6,120 nucleotides of DNA, from positions 1-6,120 of the forward strand of contig CAKSIP010000055.1 in assembly GCA_934462825.1 (NCBI GenBank). The letters run 5' to 3'. Below the pieces are notes generated by a model. The model ran no database searches and was not told the origin of the DNA. It saw nothing but the letters and a program-made list of their open reading frames with translations. Shown in pieces: positions 5,585 to 6,120 of the stretch. The first letter of the stretch is position 1. The number at the start of each line of letters is the position of its first letter. This DNA is from an uncultured Eubacteriales bacterium (GTDB lineage: Bacteria; Bacillota; Clostridia; Oscillospirales; CAG-272). Made by a program: the position numbers and the translations under genes.

Positions 5585-6120
5585 TTATTTGTCTGTTTTT
5601 TTGCCGGAAGCCATGCTCCGAATCATTTCGGCATAGGCTTTGGCGGCCGCCTCGGTTTTGTTATCTCCGAAAGTATAATACTTTTTGCCTTTCAGATCGT
5701 TGGGGAGATATTGCTGCTGGACATAATGGCCGGGATGGTCATGCGGGTACTTGTATCCCTTGAACAGAGGACTTTGCAAATGAGAAGGAACGGTGGTTCC
5801 GAGTCCGGCCTCCACATCCTCCATAGCGGCATTTACGGCGGCATAAGCGCTGTTGGATTTGGGCGCCGTCGCAAGGAGAATTGCAGCATGGGCGAGCGGA
5901 ATCTTCGCCTCCGGCATACCCAGCTCCTTGGCAGATTCGCACTGCGCTCGGACAATCGCAGAGGCCATGGGGTAGGCAAGCCCAATGTCCTCGTTGGCAA
6001 TCACCTGAAGACGGCGGCAAACCGAGATCAGCTCGCCAAGAGAAAGAAGCTTTGCCGTGTAAAATACAGCCGCATCCGGATCCGATCCGCGGATGGATTT
6101 TTGCAGGCAAGACAAAAGAT
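5585..6120 (-). CDS. rarA: RarA/MgsA (replication-associated recombination protein A), C-terminal part, cut by the window edge
   Basis: The leftward frame stays open to the right edge, so the gene's 5' part lies outside. The 177 complete residues seen are roughly the last 40% of a protein usually about 420-450 long. They match the RarA/MgsA/WRIP1 C-terminal region: KSIRGSDPDAA near the start, then ANEDIGLAYP, LATAPKSNSAY and YKYPHDHPGHYV, and QQYLPNDLKGKKYY near the end. The AAA+ ATPase module with the Walker motifs is not in view. RarA is a clamp-loader-like ATPase that acts at stalled replication forks, and its C-terminal part mediates tetramer formation. The TTG at 6113-6115 is an internal leucine codon, not a start, because the conserved region continues to the edge. 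The gene is convergent with folD and has its own hairpins downstream. The end is intact, with stop TAA at 5585-5587. Confidence 0.93.
   Translation of the reverse strand, partial: LLSCLQKSIRGSDPDAAVFYTAKLLSLGELISVCRRLQVIANEDIGLAYPMASAIVRAQCESAKELGMPEAKIPLAHAAILLATAPKSNSAYAAVNAAMEDVEAGLGTTVPSHLQSPLFKGYKYPHDHPGHYVQQQYLPNDLKGKKYYTFGDNKTEAAAKAYAEMIRSMASGKKTDK

Noticed and set aside
5443..5763. Rightward open frame of 106 codons after folD
   Set aside because: It runs through two hairpins and then antisense into rarA, and its cysteine- and arginine-rich translation resembles no protein family.
6113..6115. TTG as a start codon for the leftward rarA fragment
   Set aside because: The conserved RarA sequence is already in its C-terminal portion here and the frame stays open to the edge, so this is an internal leucine codon.

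Overview
The window reads as ordinary chromosomal DNA of a low-to-medium GC Gram-positive anaerobe, most likely class Clostridia and possibly an Oscillospirales-type lineage. This rests on strong AGGAGG-like ribosome binding sites, free use of GTG and TTG starts, the yfmF-yfmH pair typical of Firmicutes, an Mrp protein with a clostridial-style N-terminal cysteine cluster, and strong hairpins between genes. The taxon is an inference from protein style; no rRNA or other marker is present.

Layout. Positions 1-94 hold a promoter -10 box and a leader with a small hairpin. Five genes then run rightward: an Mrp/NBP35 (ApbC) Fe-S cluster ATPase (95-928), a membrane-anchored SanA/YdcF (DUF218) protein (1008-1709), the M16-like pair yfmF (1776-3119) and yfmH (3159-4505), and folD (4489-5340). 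folD starts at a TTG inside the end of yfmH. A possible second -10 box at 1723-1728 may make yfmF-yfmH-folD a separate transcription unit. Positions 5341-5584 have no gene and hold four inverted repeats that act as, or resemble, terminators. From 5585 to the right edge the leftward strand carries the C-terminal part of rarA, convergent with folD; its ATPase part lies outside the window.

How the genes relate. They are mostly housekeeping functions: Fe-S cluster carriage (Mrp), envelope integrity (SanA/YdcF), a split M16 peptidase pair linked in Bacillus to 5-aminopentanol modification of elongation factor P (YfmF/YfmH), one-carbon folate metabolism (FolD) and replication-fork maintenance (RarA). 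The yfmF/yfmH/folD group is tightly packed, and the yfmH-folD overlap suggests translational coupling. No mobile element, CRISPR array, tRNA, rRNA or clear new system was seen. The points most worth a second look are the ambiguous yfmF start, the split-active-site M16 pair, and the hairpin cluster between folD and rarA.
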